This document shows positions 37,316-47,849 of a stretch of DNA of 64,000 bases, one piece after another. Position numbers and translations under genes: made by a program. Position 1 is the stretch's first letter. The number at the start of each line of letters is the position of its first letter. The DNA lies in NCBI GenBank assembly GCA_014529385.2, contig CM043947.1:121780891-121844890 (forward strand), given 5' to 3'. The notes beneath the pieces are model-generated. The model worked only from the letters and a program-made list of their open reading frames with translations, was not told the DNA's origin and made no database searches. This DNA comes from Adiantum capillus-veneris (taxonomy: Eukaryota > Streptophyta > Polypodiopsida > Polypodiales > Pteridaceae).

Positions 37316-38030
37316 TCATGCTCCTCCCGAGTCTTGATCTCTCTCCTGATTCCTTCCTTGTTGTATCAAGTGGACATACAAATTCTGCAGTTGATCATTA
37401 ATGTGGGCCAACATATCTTGTTGGTCATTTCTTACCCCAAGAGCTAGTGTTGGTGGAGTGGTGGTTGTCATAGTTGGCAGTTGACGCGATGTTCCTGCTT
37501 TTGTTGACTCGGTTTCTTTGGCTTTCATCCGCAGTTTCTTGTCCTTAAGGCGAGCAATCTCCACGGCTACCTCATATGTAGCTGGGAATCTACCCTTCTC
37601 CTTGAGTGACGGCCACAAGCCATGCGTGAACCAGTCCTTTTTTAGGAAATCAGGTGCAACTTCTCCTCTTGCCAGTGACTCAACCCACTGTTCCCACAAA
37701 TCCACGAACTTGGACTCATAGGTGGCATAGTCTAAAAGACCCTCCTGCTTCAAGTCTCTCAACTTGTCCCACAGCTTCTCTGAAGTGGTACCTCCCCTAA
37801 AGCGCCTCTTAAAAGCAGTTTTTAGGGCTCCTAGTTATCCTTAGTTGCTTGTGGGAGTGCATTGTACCACTACCTAGCCTCTAGCTTCATGAGATGCTTA
37901 AAGATTCTAACCCGGGACTCATCTGTGTCTTTGTTGCTTACTAACATGCTACTTCAAAGTCATCTAAGAAATTTGCTACCAAATACTCCCCCTTCTTTCC
38001 TTTAAATGTTGAAAATGTTACACTTGCCAT
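37316..38030 (-). pseudogene. Element A gag
   Basis: A start at 38030 reads MASVTFSTFKGKKGEYL and a capsid N-terminal region, but stops appear after about 35 codons and the frame changes twice. A 148-codon open part (37762-37316) then gives MRDLKQEGLLDYATYESKF, DWFTHGLWPSLKEKG and a Lys/Thr-rich tail. The pattern matches gypsy gag: a capsid with a D-x-W-T-x-x-L-x-P-x-L-K block. It lies about 850 bases from the primer site. Confidence 0.75.
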
Positions 38031-38227
38031 GATTACTGGGAGAGAGAGAGAGAGAGCTAGAAAGATACCCTACTTAGCTTACAACCAAAAGATTTTTTTT
38101 TTCTTTACAAGAAGGCATGTATACCCTTTCTATACTAGAACATAGATTAAAATCTCAAATGGTACATTGCCTTGTACCAAAGGTAGGACAAATGGCTGAT
38201 TTGATGCCAGAACCTCAAAGAAGCGCT

Positions 38228-38245
38228 CCCCCCCCCCCCCCCCCC
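38228..38245. repeat. Poly(C) tract in element A leader
   Basis: Run of about 18 C, so poly-G in the element's sense. Confidence 0.9.
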
Positions 38246-38887
38246 AGCATAGTGTTGATGATGTGCTGGTAGTGAGCCTTCCAATCCAGTATTACCTTGA
38301 TTGAACGTACTCGTATCAAAATGTATAATCTGCCTTGAGGTAGGTTGTACTGACTCATGTGAAGCTTAGAGGTACTTAGTCATTGTCCAAACTTGTGGGA
38401 GAGAGTGGTGTCCTTTCCTGAAACGGACTTAGTAAATCCCTAGTCTCTCTAGTGAGAGCACGAGCATGTGCTTATCTGTGCTGCAGCATCAGGTGCGACT
38501 TGGAAATTGACTGTGATAATTATCTCGGTGACTTGAGTTACCCGATTCTCGAAGTAGAATAGTGTTGAATCTCTATTGTGTAGAGCTCCCTCCATATTGT
38601 TGTTGTGGGTTGGTCGTAGGTTGCAGACATGGTCTCGACCTCCTCCTTCTTCTCCTTGGCACACGGACTATGTATATCCACTGAGTATGACATGATGTTT
38701 GTCTTTCCCACTGCAAATCTATCACCGTTACGCCTAGCACACGAGCCTCGATGGAGATGCAAAGTTCATCCAGCTATGCTTGTAACTCTTCTTCTTTTGT
38801 CATCCAGTTAGAAAACCCTACTAGCCATTCATCCATCCACAAAGGGTTAAGGTTTTCAGTCTTGTAAACTAAAAGGTTTTGTGAAAG

Positions 38888-38908
38888 GATCCTCTGTGGG
38901 GGCACAAA
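38888..38908 (-). promoter_or_regulatory. Element A primer-binding site candidate
   Basis: In the element's sense, TGTGCCCCCACAGAGGAT lies a few bases after the LTR end (CATCA at 38914). It differs at only a few bases from TGGTGCCCCCACTGAGGA of the gag-only element. The first TGG is damaged. The cognate tRNA is not identified. Confidence 0.6.
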
Positions 38909-38913
38909 GAAAA

Positions 38914-40220
38914 TGATGTTCGAAAATGACGTGTCAGGCGGGTGGCCTCTACACCACACAGAGCCCAAATTCCTCAAGCATCATCTCAAACGAGGGGTTA
39001 TCCTACAATTGTAAGGGGCACCACCTAGCATAAGTGCAGCTAGGACAAAGACATAGATGACCTATGGTGGCAGGAGTGAGATGTCAAACAAGGGAAGAAC
39101 CATCCCACGGGTATAGGGAGAACAAAGCTAAAGAGAGAATGGACTCAGAGATCATGATAGGATTTCACACTTTATTGATGGTGATGATACTTACAAACGG
39201 TGATCTTGGCTGATAACCAGCCTTGCTCCTGACACTGGGGATACATGATGGAATGCGAGTGCCATATGATGCATGGTGAACCTTAGAGTTAGCGGTGTTA
39301 GCACATTAGCAGGAGGTTAGTTTAGGGAATCAAGATGATGCAGCCGTCAACGACATCGATCACTAGCGTTGAGAGTGGTCAGGGGTAGCCTGGTGCTGGT
39401 GCACTCAATCCTAGTGTGGTCATGCTGCCTTGCATGGTGCTAATGAGTGCTTTATGTGCATGGGATGATCATGACTAGTAAATCAACCATGGTGTGGGTG
39501 TAGACTGGTGGTGGTGGTGATGTTGCCAATGCTAAAACGCACATGCTTGCAACAAACATGACAGAATGAGCTCCCTAGCTTCTGAGGTGCATTATGTGCT
39601 TAATGGTGTATGGAATGTAGAGTGCATGGATCCTAGGTGGTGCCTCCATTGTGCTATCTCTCCCTTTTGTGCTTAGTGGAGGCCTCTTTATATAGGCCTG
39701 AGAGGTGGTTCTTACCTAATGGTCCTTGCAAATACCCACTGGTCACTGTAGAGAGTCTAGATGCCTCTCTAGTGAGAGAGCTTGAGAGGGAGAGAGGGTA
39801 GAGATAGAGAGAAAGGAGGTAAGAGTGGGGTGGGGAGTTTTTTACAATTCACTAGCCATTATTAGAGAAGAGTGGAGATCGGGGCATTTACAATGGGTGT
39901 GGTTGATGGTTCGGGTGGCTGGTGTGAGGTTAATGCTGCCAGAATTGGTGTTTTGTTGATGTCGACATGCTACGTGTTCGTCACTTCTGGGGCCAGCCGG
40001 GGCATGCCTTCACGTCAATCTTCAATTTGGTGCCGCTTTCACGAGCTTTTGGTCGTCTTTCTCCTTTTGTTGATGGTGTGGCGCTTGTTTTCTTCTTTAC
40101 TTTAAATGTTTGTGCATATGTGCTTATGCGTGTGTTCGTGTAGGTGTTTCATGTGTGTGAGCATGTAAGTAAGTGCATTTTTTCATGCATGTAAGTGTTG
40201 TTGTGTGTGCGCAAAGCATG

Positions 40221-40254
<34 letters not shown>

Positions 40255-40394
40255 TGGATGAATGTGTTGGCAAGTGTGTGTATGGGAACGAGAGTGAGAG
40301 AGATGTTTCTTTTTTACATAACGGCTCGGTACAGAAACGAGGGAGAGAGAGCAGGATAGTGAGCGAGGGGGTAAAGAGAGGGAGGGAAAGGGTT

Positions 40395-40469
<75 letters not shown>

Positions 40470-40699
40470 GTGTACGGTGTGAGTGGATGTGTGGATAATG
40501 AAAGAGAGAGTGATATAGGTGAGAGAGGGTGAAGGGGGGAGGGTGTGTGGGTGGATGTGGGTGTGTGGTGGGTGCTAAGAGAGAGAGAGAGAGAGAGACT
40601 CTTTCACTGGTCTGGCCGCCATCATCGAGCCGGAGAGATAGAGAGCTAGTCAACGGTGCAAGAGAGAGGGGAAGTGGGTGAGGGAGCATGTGGGCGAGG

Positions 40700-40745
<46 letters not shown>

Positions 40746-40756
40746 TCCCATGCATG
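38914..40756 (-). repeat. Element A 5' LTR, distal part
   Basis: Pairs with 21845-23845. It contains a TATATAA box (minus strand, 39686-39696), a GT tract of 34 repeats (40399-40466) and a GA tract (40703-40742). It is interrupted after CCCATGCATG by the gag-only element. Confidence 0.88.
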
Positions 40757-40764
40757 TATAGAGA

Positions 40765-41016
40765 GAAGACGAAGAAGAAGATCGATAGTCATTTTGAGAA
40801 CCTACACAAGTAAGTCCAAAACTTCTTCAAGCTTCATCATCACAAGGATTTGCTCACTTCATTCAACCATCTTACTTCAACCATCCACCTCATTCTACCC
40901 ATTGTAAATGTAACATTAACTTTCTAGTGATTACTAACTCTAACCACTAACATACTAACACAAAATAGCATTGACCTAACCATAAAAGACACCTCACCTG
41001 AAGACATGTACAAAGT

Positions 41017-41073
<57 letters not shown>

Positions 41074-42108
41074 TTTCCTTAAAACTCTACTTTCACCTTA
41101 TTCACCATCAATAATGCTCTCTTTTGCCCACATCCATGACTCAAGCAGACAAAGAATGTCCGCAATGTTTTGATATTCAAAAAAATCATAATCCTGATTT
41201 GTTAGCTTGTAAATTAGGATTTCTAATAATCTTAATGAGGGGTCTCCAACCTATAAATAGGCCCCTCTCCTTCTTGTAAAACAACCTCCAACATCTCACA
41301 TAGCACCCCAACACTCTATGTGTGAGGAGAGACTTAGGTGTAGCAACCACTTGTGAGCTTCACTCTGGGTGTGAGAGAAGCCTTCAAGCTACACATTGCA
41401 AGTGAGAGAGCGTGAGTTCCTCAAATCTCAAAACCACTATTGTATATGCTCCTTCATCATCAATAAATTGAGGTTTGGTGCATCAAAGGCGTGATTCGAC
41501 GTTCAAATCTTCGTCCTTCCATTAGTGCAATACGGTTTGATGAATTCAAGGTGACTTGTGTATTTTGAGTTTCTATCGGTTGATCTTGATTTTAGAAAGT
41601 GTTTTAGTGTGTTTTTCATTGCCAATTTTGTGTCCATTGTAAGAGGGTATTGTGGTGAGAGGTCTCCCACACCCTAAGACAGTGTGTGTGTGTGTGTGTG
41701 TGTTTTGGCAATGTTTAGCAATCACTAAGCTTTGAGTGAGTTTTGTACAAGCTCTACGATAGCAACCTAACAAACCATCTCCATTTGCAAGTCACAAATA
41801 AGGTATTACGCAAGATCCTTTTCTCTCTCTCTTCCCTTTGCTCTAGCTCTCTCTGGTCCATTTTGTGTGTGTCTTGGTGTGAAGTTGCTTGTGTGTGTTG
41901 AGTGGTGCATCTTCTTGGTTGTACCAAAATCTCTCTTGCGTCCTAGTTCGCATACCATAACTAGGTGGTGCCCCTATCTTGTTTGGGTTTGGCTGTGGGT
42001 TTGCTGTTTTGTTGTGCTTGTGGTTGCCCCAGCCCCAATTGAGCAGCACGGGAGCCTTGAGGGGTGTTTAGAGGTCGCCTCTCTTGTTGCCCGCCCCGAA
42101 CCGCCTCA
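40765..42108 (+). repeat. 5' LTR of gag-only element
   Basis: It matches 46030-47381. The matching run starts GAAGACGAAG and ends CCGCCTCA. A TGAG/CTCA inverted pair would place the true start at 40795, but identity extends 30 bases further left. It contains a CT tract (41019-41071), TATAAATA (41252-41259) and a GT tract (41681-41703). Confidence 0.85.
41252..41259 (+). promoter_or_regulatory. TATA box of gag-only element LTR
   Basis: TATAAATA within CCAACCTATAAATAGGCCCC, repeated in the 3' LTR at 46527-46534. The context is that of a good plant core promoter. Confidence 0.65.
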
Positions 42109-42112
42109 ATTT

Positions 42113-42130
42113 TGGTGCCCCCACTGAGGA
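42113..42130 (+). promoter_or_regulatory. Primer-binding site of gag-only element
   Basis: TGGTGCCCCCACTGAGGA begins four bases after the LTR end. It starts with the TGG expected from a tRNA CCA end. Element A has a near-identical site. Confidence 0.75.
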
Positions 42131-42422
42131 CTGACTTTGTGCTTAATTTTGTTGTATTGCATGAATGCTTGAATTTTAGCATAATCAAGTAGATTATATG
42201 AATCATGAAAACTTGTATGACCGAGTTTAATTTCAAGGCAACAAAAATTGATCTAGAATATGGTTTGGATTAGCATAACATAAGAAAGGAAAAAAACATT
42301 TTCACATGAGAATCTAAAATTCATGTTGAAAGACCTTTCAAAACTTTGTGTAGTTAGTTGATGTCATGAGAGAAAATGATTGTTTGGAACTAATCTTTGT
42401 GTGGTTCTAGCATTGAGAGACT

Positions 42423-44111
42423 ATGATACGCTATACCTTTGATGATATCCCAATATTCTTCGGAAATCTAGAAGAAGATGTTGATGATTTTGTTGCTGAT
42501 TTTAGAATGGTTTGTTGTATCCTTGGTAAAAGGGATGACATTGAAAAAGGGGATTCTCTATTGCTATGCCTTAGAGGCAACGCTGAGAAATGGTTTTGGA
42601 GTATGTCTTCTCAGATTGAAGATGGATATACCCAAATTTCCAAAGCTTTGAAGACCAAATTCTCTAAAATTCCAACAACAGAGACAGCATGGGCTTCATT
42701 AGGGAGACTTCAACAACATGGTGAAGACTACTATGCTTATGAGGATTTTTTTTCTCGTCAATGGGGAGGATGTGGATTTAGTTCTACATTTTCAGATTAT
42801 GTAAAAATGGAGCAATTTATTTCGGGTTTGTCTCCTTTCCTAAAGACTAAGGTTACTTGTAGTGGACCCTCTACCTTTGAAGAAGCGATCACTATTGCCC
42901 GAAGGAAGGTTCACAAGTACTTCTACATCAAAAATGGTTTCCATCATGCTGGAAGATCCAACCATCATGAAAGTGTTTCTATCAAGGAGTCATCTCCTTT
43001 GCCATACTTGTCTCCTTCTACTCCGACAAATGTTGAAGAAGTTACTTACATGCCAACTCATTACTCAAGTGCTAAAGTGTGTGGCCAAGATTCAAATGTG
43101 GAATCTCTTTCTTCTACCTTTATCACAAGCATGCAAAAATTGACACAAGATATCTCAAATGGCATTGACGATTCAATAATGGATATATCCAACCCTTTGG
43201 CGGAGGATCAATTTCTAGTCCAAGCAGACGAAGCTTTTGTGCAACATGACTCTATGGAGAATGAAGACCTTGAAGGTAACCTTGATCTTATGGAATTTTC
43301 TGAGAGTGTATCTTGTCTAAAAGAAGAGAGTGAAGAAGAAGATGAAATCATAGGTGGAGAGATCATAGACCACATTGATCATAAAGAGATGATTGTGTAC
43401 ATGGAATGCCAACTCCAAAACAAAGTAGAAGAGTGTGAGTTGAATCCATGTGAGGATAATCTTGAAGAAGTGTTTGAGGATGTTGAAAAGCATTGGTTTG
43501 ACCCATGTATGTTAAGCATGGAGGAACCTATCATACAAGAAGCCAAATGTTTCACAAAATCAAACAGTAATCCATTAACCTTTGAGGTGGTACAATGTGA
43601 GGAGTTACAACCTTGCCAAAGGGGGGGCTTAGAAGGGGATGAAGAACATGGGAGAGTAGTAAAAAATAAAATCATAAAAGGAAACTATCAGAAGGGTATC
43701 ATTCTCTCCAATGGTGTTTTAGTGGGTGGCTCTTCATTCATGGGACAATCTCTTAGCAAGGAAATCCAAGCTTTTGAAGCCCCAATCATCTTCATATTGG
43801 GTATCACCTCTTCAAGGTCAACTTCTCCTCTCTTCACATATACCTTTCATCGGGGACACCATACCTTCTTAAGCGGAAGAGGACATGAATACTTGGTGAT
43901 GAACGGATGTTTCCAAACCTTCTTCATTTGGTTCTTTGGTGTATGGAGGTCGCACATTGTGATGCTTCTGGTCTTCATCATAGATGAAAAACTTGTTGAT
44001 TGCTACATGTGGACATTTCATCAATCAGTACCAAAATCTATTCTCTTCCAATGTGTTGGAAGCAATAGAAACCTTCTTCTATTATCTACTTATGTGGTAA
44101 ACTATTTGTAA
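42423..44111 (+). CDS. Gag-like ORF of non-autonomous element, 562 aa
   Basis: The ORF is uninterrupted and starts about 290 bases after the primer site. Residues ~10-165 look like a retrotransposon capsid domain: IPIFFGNLEEDVDDFVADF, LRGNAEKWFW, a FSRQWGGCGF block and MEQFISGLSPFLK. No zinc knuckle is visible. Residues ~200-420 are strongly acidic (runs such as EESEEEDE) with scattered Cys. The last ~110 residues are hydrophobic and aromatic (FQTFFIWFFGVWRS, IVMLLVFIID), which could include a membrane segment or be a fortuitous extension. The product is not clearly related to the gags of elements A, B or CRV1. An open frame of this length in a repeat suggests recent selection or youth. Confidence 0.75.
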   Translation: MIRYTFDDIPIFFGNLEEDVDDFVADFRMVCCILGKRDDIEKGDSLLLCLRGNAEKWFWSMSSQIEDGYTQISKALKTKFSKIPTTETAWASLGRLQQHGEDYYAYEDFFSRQWGGCGFSSTFSDYVKMEQFISGLSPFLKTKVTCSGPSTFEEAITIARRKVHKYFYIKNGFHHAGRSNHHESVSIKESSPLPYLSPSTPTNVEEVTYMPTHYSSAKVCGQDSNVESLSSTFITSMQKLTQDISNGIDDSIMDISNPLAEDQFLVQADEAFVQHDSMENEDLEGNLDLMEFSESVSCLKEESEEEDEIIGGEIIDHIDHKEMIVYMECQLQNKVEECELNPCEDNLEEVFEDVEKHWFDPCMLSMEEPIIQEAKCFTKSNSNPLTFEVVQCEELQPCQRGGLEGDEEHGRVVKNKIIKGNYQKGIILSNGVLVGGSSFMGQSLSKEIQAFEAPIIFILGITSSRSTSPLFTYTFHRGHHTFLSGRGHEYLVMNGCFQTFFIWFFGVWRSHIVMLLVFIIDEKLVDCYMWTFHQSVPKSILFQCVGSNRNLLLLSTYVVNYL

Positions 44112-44176
44112 TACCTTCCAATAGCAGCTGAAAGCATGGATCAAGCTTTCCTAAATCATGAAGGCCATATTTTGAC

Positions 44177-44551
44177 TTGGTGAGCCTACCCAGGTTGAAT
44201 GAATTTTATGAGCTACAGTTCACGAATTCGCTCATACAAGCTCTTGAAGATCGTAGCAAATACATCAACTTTACACAGGAGGAAGAGCAACCAATCTTTT
44301 ATATCACATTCATAGTGATAGATGCAATGATGGACAACATTAAAATCTACAAGTTTCTTCAACCGAAGTCAGTAAGTGATTCCATGCCATACATCTCGCT
44401 TTGGGAAAGATATTTCAAGATCTTTGATCCTGGGGGGTGGTTATGGAAACTTTCTCAATGGAGGAGGTTTACTCAGTCACTTGATTACATCCTGCTATTG
44501 GCTCTGAGAACCTTTCATATCACACAAGGTTTCTTAATCATACAAAGATGA
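44177..44551 (+). CDS. Small ORF downstream of gag-like ORF, 124 aa
   Basis: A 124-codon frame begins MVSLPRLNEFYELQF 65 bases after the gag-like stop. I recognise no domain. It has hydrophobic stretches (IFYITFIVIDAMMD, LDYILLLALRTF). It may be a decayed pol remnant, a real accessory frame or chance. Confidence 0.3.
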   Translation: MVSLPRLNEFYELQFTNSLIQALEDRSKYINFTQEEEQPIFYITFIVIDAMMDNIKIYKFLQPKSVSDSMPYISLWERYFKIFDPGGWLWKLSQWRRFTQSLDYILLLALRTFHITQGFLIIQR

Positions 44552-44559
44552 GAGCAGAC

Positions 44560-45700
44560 AAAGACAAACGTTACACAATCTACATGTTGTATGATCGGAT
44601 AAATGGTACATGAATGTACCATTATCTAAGGGGGAGATATATATTGATAGCCGTTTTTTGGCTTTCCATAATTGCCATAGTAAGCTACCTCACCCTACCA
44701 AAATCACCCAAACACTATGGCTATCCCTACCATTTCACTGTAAATAGGCGTGTGTGAGTTAGGGGACTTTTCCCATATTTTCTTAAAAACCCTCAGCTAG
44801 CTACTCACTGGGCTAGTTGAGTCAAAAAAATAAATAAAATCAAAAAAATAAAATATCTTATGGCCCATTTGTGTGTAAATATTGCATTATATATATGGCC
44901 TAAATATAGGGATTTTTATAATTATTCTGGTATTTTATTTAAATATTTATACTTAGGTGTGTGTTTTATTAAACCCATGTACACCTTCTTTCATCCTCTT
45001 ACACCATAAGTATATTTTGCCAATTATGTACATACTCTAACCTTATATTTTTCCTTTATACAAATCACTCCCACATTTTCACCCTCACTCTCGTGAAAAC
45101 AAAAAATTGATTTCTACTCATTGGTCACGTTTATTATATTATTTACTTGCATACCTTTTCCTCTTTCACCCAAAATAATTCAAAGAGGGACCATATCATA
45201 TGATTCCAATATCTTTCCATATCCATAATTCCTTCATATTTTTATTATTATTTTTACTCATTATTCTAACACCATGTGCTCATTGAGCTAAAGTCCATGA
45301 ATAGTCCATACACTAGTCCCACCATGTATATATTTCTTTATTCACCAATAATCCTCCTCCATGCATGTTTCAGGGGCAACTTGGATGCTTTGCATTATGA
45401 TATGACAAAGGAGGGGCTCCCTCTTGGATGCATTGTACAAATTCAACAAAGGAGGGGGCCACTAAAGACTTTTTGTGAAGAAAAAACAGGTCTTTTGGTG
45501 GGATTTTTAATATCCATCTCCACTCCGAATTTGGAGCGGTGGTCAAAAGATAAAATGTAGCCCACGCTCTGAATAATCACCTCAAATTTGTTCATGATTT
45601 TTGAAGCTACCAGCGGTGAACTATAATTTTTTGAGTGGACCCCAGTCTGCCCACTTTTCTCACAAGTAGCCCATAGTCTTCTCTCACCTCTTTCCACACT

Positions 45701-45741
<41 letters not shown>

Positions 45742-46029
45742 TCCTCTCAATCCCTCACTCAAACCTACACCTTCAATGGTTTCTCTCACCTTCTTCACCA
45801 TTAACCTCCCCTCTTACTCCCATAGCTTTCATATGAGCTCTCCATGTACATGCACCATCTCTATGCCTCTCTCTATTACTTCCAAAGTACAATTCCATCT
45901 TACCCCTTATATATATACATAAATTCAGCATGTGTACCATGCTTAACCTCTGCAAATCAAGAGATCTCATCAATGGAATTACCATTTTCATCACGATAAT
46001 CAACCTTGGCGGCAGTGGCGTAAAGAAGG
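44560..46029 (+). other. Non-coding internal region of gag-only element
   Basis: AT-rich, without pol domains. It holds a (CA)n tract at 45704-45740. No clear polypurine tract precedes 46030. The nearest purine-rich run (AAAGAAGGGAAGACGAAGAAGAAGA, 46022-46046) straddles the start of the LTR match. Confidence 0.6.
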
Positions 46030-46281
46030 GAAGACGAAGAAGAAGATCGATAGTCATTTTGAGAACCTACACAAGTAAGTCCAAAACTTCTTCAAGCTTC
46101 ATCATCACAAGGATTTGCTCACTTCATTCAACCATCTTACTTCAACCATCCACCTCATTCTACCCATTGTAAATGTAACATTAACTTTCTAGTGATTACT
46201 AACTCTAACCACTAACATACTAACACAAAATAGCATTGACCTAACCATAAAAGACACCTCACCTGAAGACATGTACAAAGT

Positions 46282-46344
<63 letters not shown>

Positions 46345-47381
46345 TCCTTTTCCTTAAAACTCTACTTTCACCTTATTCGCCATCAATAATGCTCTCTTTT
46401 GCCCACATCCATGACTCAAGCAGACAAAGAAGGCCCGCAATGTTTTGATATTCAAAAAAATCATAATCTTGATTTGTTAGCTTGTAAATTAGGATTTCTA
46501 ATAATCTTAATGAGGGGTCTCCAACCTATAAATAGGCCCCTCTCCTTCTTGTAAAACAACCTCCAACATCTCACATAGCACCCCAACACTCTATGCGTGA
46601 GGAGAGACTTAGGTGTAGCAACCACTTGTGAGCTTCACTCTGGGTGTGAGAGAAGCCTTCAAGCTACACATTGCAAGTGAGAGAGCGTGAGTTCCTCAAA
46701 TTTCAAAACCACTATTGTATATGCTCCTTCATCATCAATAAATTGAGGTTTGGTGCATCAAAGGCGTGATTCGACGTTCAAATCTTCGTCCTTCCATTAG
46801 TGCAATACGGTTTGATGAATTCAAGGTGACTTGTGTATTTTGAGTTTCTATCGGTTGATCTTGATTTTAGAAAGTGTTTTAGTGTGTTTTTCATTGCCAA
46901 TTTTGTGTCCATTGTAAGAGGGTATTGTGGTGAGAGGTCTCCCACACCCTAAGACAGTGTGTGTGTGTGTGTGTGTTTTGGCAATGTTGAGCAATCACTA
47001 AGCTTTGAGTGATTTTTGTACAAGCTCTACGATAGCAACCTAACAAACCATCTCCATTTGCAAGTCACAAATAAGGTATTACGCAAGATCCTTTTCTCTC
47101 TCTCTTCCCTTTGCTCTAGCTCTCTCTGGTCCATTTTGTGTGTGTCTTGGTGTGAGGTTGCTTGTGTGTGTTGTGTGGTGCATCTTCTTGGTTGTACCAA
47201 AATCTCTCTTGCGTCCTAGTTCGCATACCAGAACTAGGTGGTGCCCCTATCTTGTTTGGGTTTGGCTGTGGGTTTGCTGTTTTGTTGTGCTTGTGGTTGC
47301 CCCAGCCCCAATTGAGCAGCACGGGAGCCTTGAGGGGTGTTTAGAGGTCGCCTCTCTTGTTTCCCGCCCCGGACCACCTCA
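46030..47381 (+). repeat. 3' LTR of gag-only element
   Basis: Pairs with 40765-42108. It ends CCACCTCA and is followed by ATATATATTTATTTATTT, a TTTA-rich part of the element A LTR. It contains a CT tract (46284-46342) and TATAAATA (46527-46534). Confidence 0.85.
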
Positions 47382-47388
47382 ATATATA

Positions 47389-47419
<31 letters not shown>

Positions 47420-47849
47420 TATTTTTTATTTTTTTTTCACATGCCCTATGGATTGGGCTATACAGAGAACGAGAGAGGGAGAGAGAGCGTGGGTGAGCGG
47501 GTGATGGGAGAGAGAGAGGGTGAGAGTTGATCAATAGATGAGAGGGAGAGGGAGAGGGAGAGAGTGTAGCTGAGGGAGTGAGTGAGGGAGTGGAGTGGCG
47601 ATTATGGAGGGGAGAGAGGGTATAATGGAGGAGAGGGAGGGAGTGGTGCCAAGGGGAGGCACGGCGGCCCATTGCACGTGCGAGCAAGGGAGGGGAGGTG
47701 GTTTGGCGACAGGAATTAAAAAACATTTATTTTTTGTTTTTACTTTATGTTCCCCAAATGGGGTCGACTCCCGCGGCCTTGGCTCCGAAGGCCAACGCAT
47801 CAACAGTCTTCGGGTGAGCTTAGAGTGCAGTGCGACCAACCCCATGTCA
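47382..47849 (-). repeat. Element A 5' LTR, proximal part
   Basis: It resumes after the gag-only element and matches 23881-24076 joined to 32586-32869. It therefore also shows the uninterrupted form of the CRV1 target. In the element's sense the LTR starts TGACATGGGG at 47849, and GCGAT follows. Confidence 0.9.

Larger units (their letters stand above)
40757..47381 (+). mobile_element. Gag-only non-autonomous LTR retrotransposon (TR-GAG-like)
   Basis: Two ~1.34-kb LTRs flank an internal region with a primer site, one long gag-like ORF and then about 2 kb of AT-rich DNA without protease, RT, RNase H or integrase. I count 14 substitutions between the LTRs outside the microsatellites, about 1.1%, so it is the youngest full insertion that could be dated this way. 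It sits in the right LTR of element A. No clean target-site duplication is seen, and about 37 bases of the target are missing. Movement would need enzymes from another element. Confidence 0.85.

Noticed and set aside
41867-42127. Open frame of 86 codons, also at 47140-47496
   Set aside because: It lies within the LTR pair of the gag-only element. Cys/Val-rich text from GT-rich DNA, no motif.
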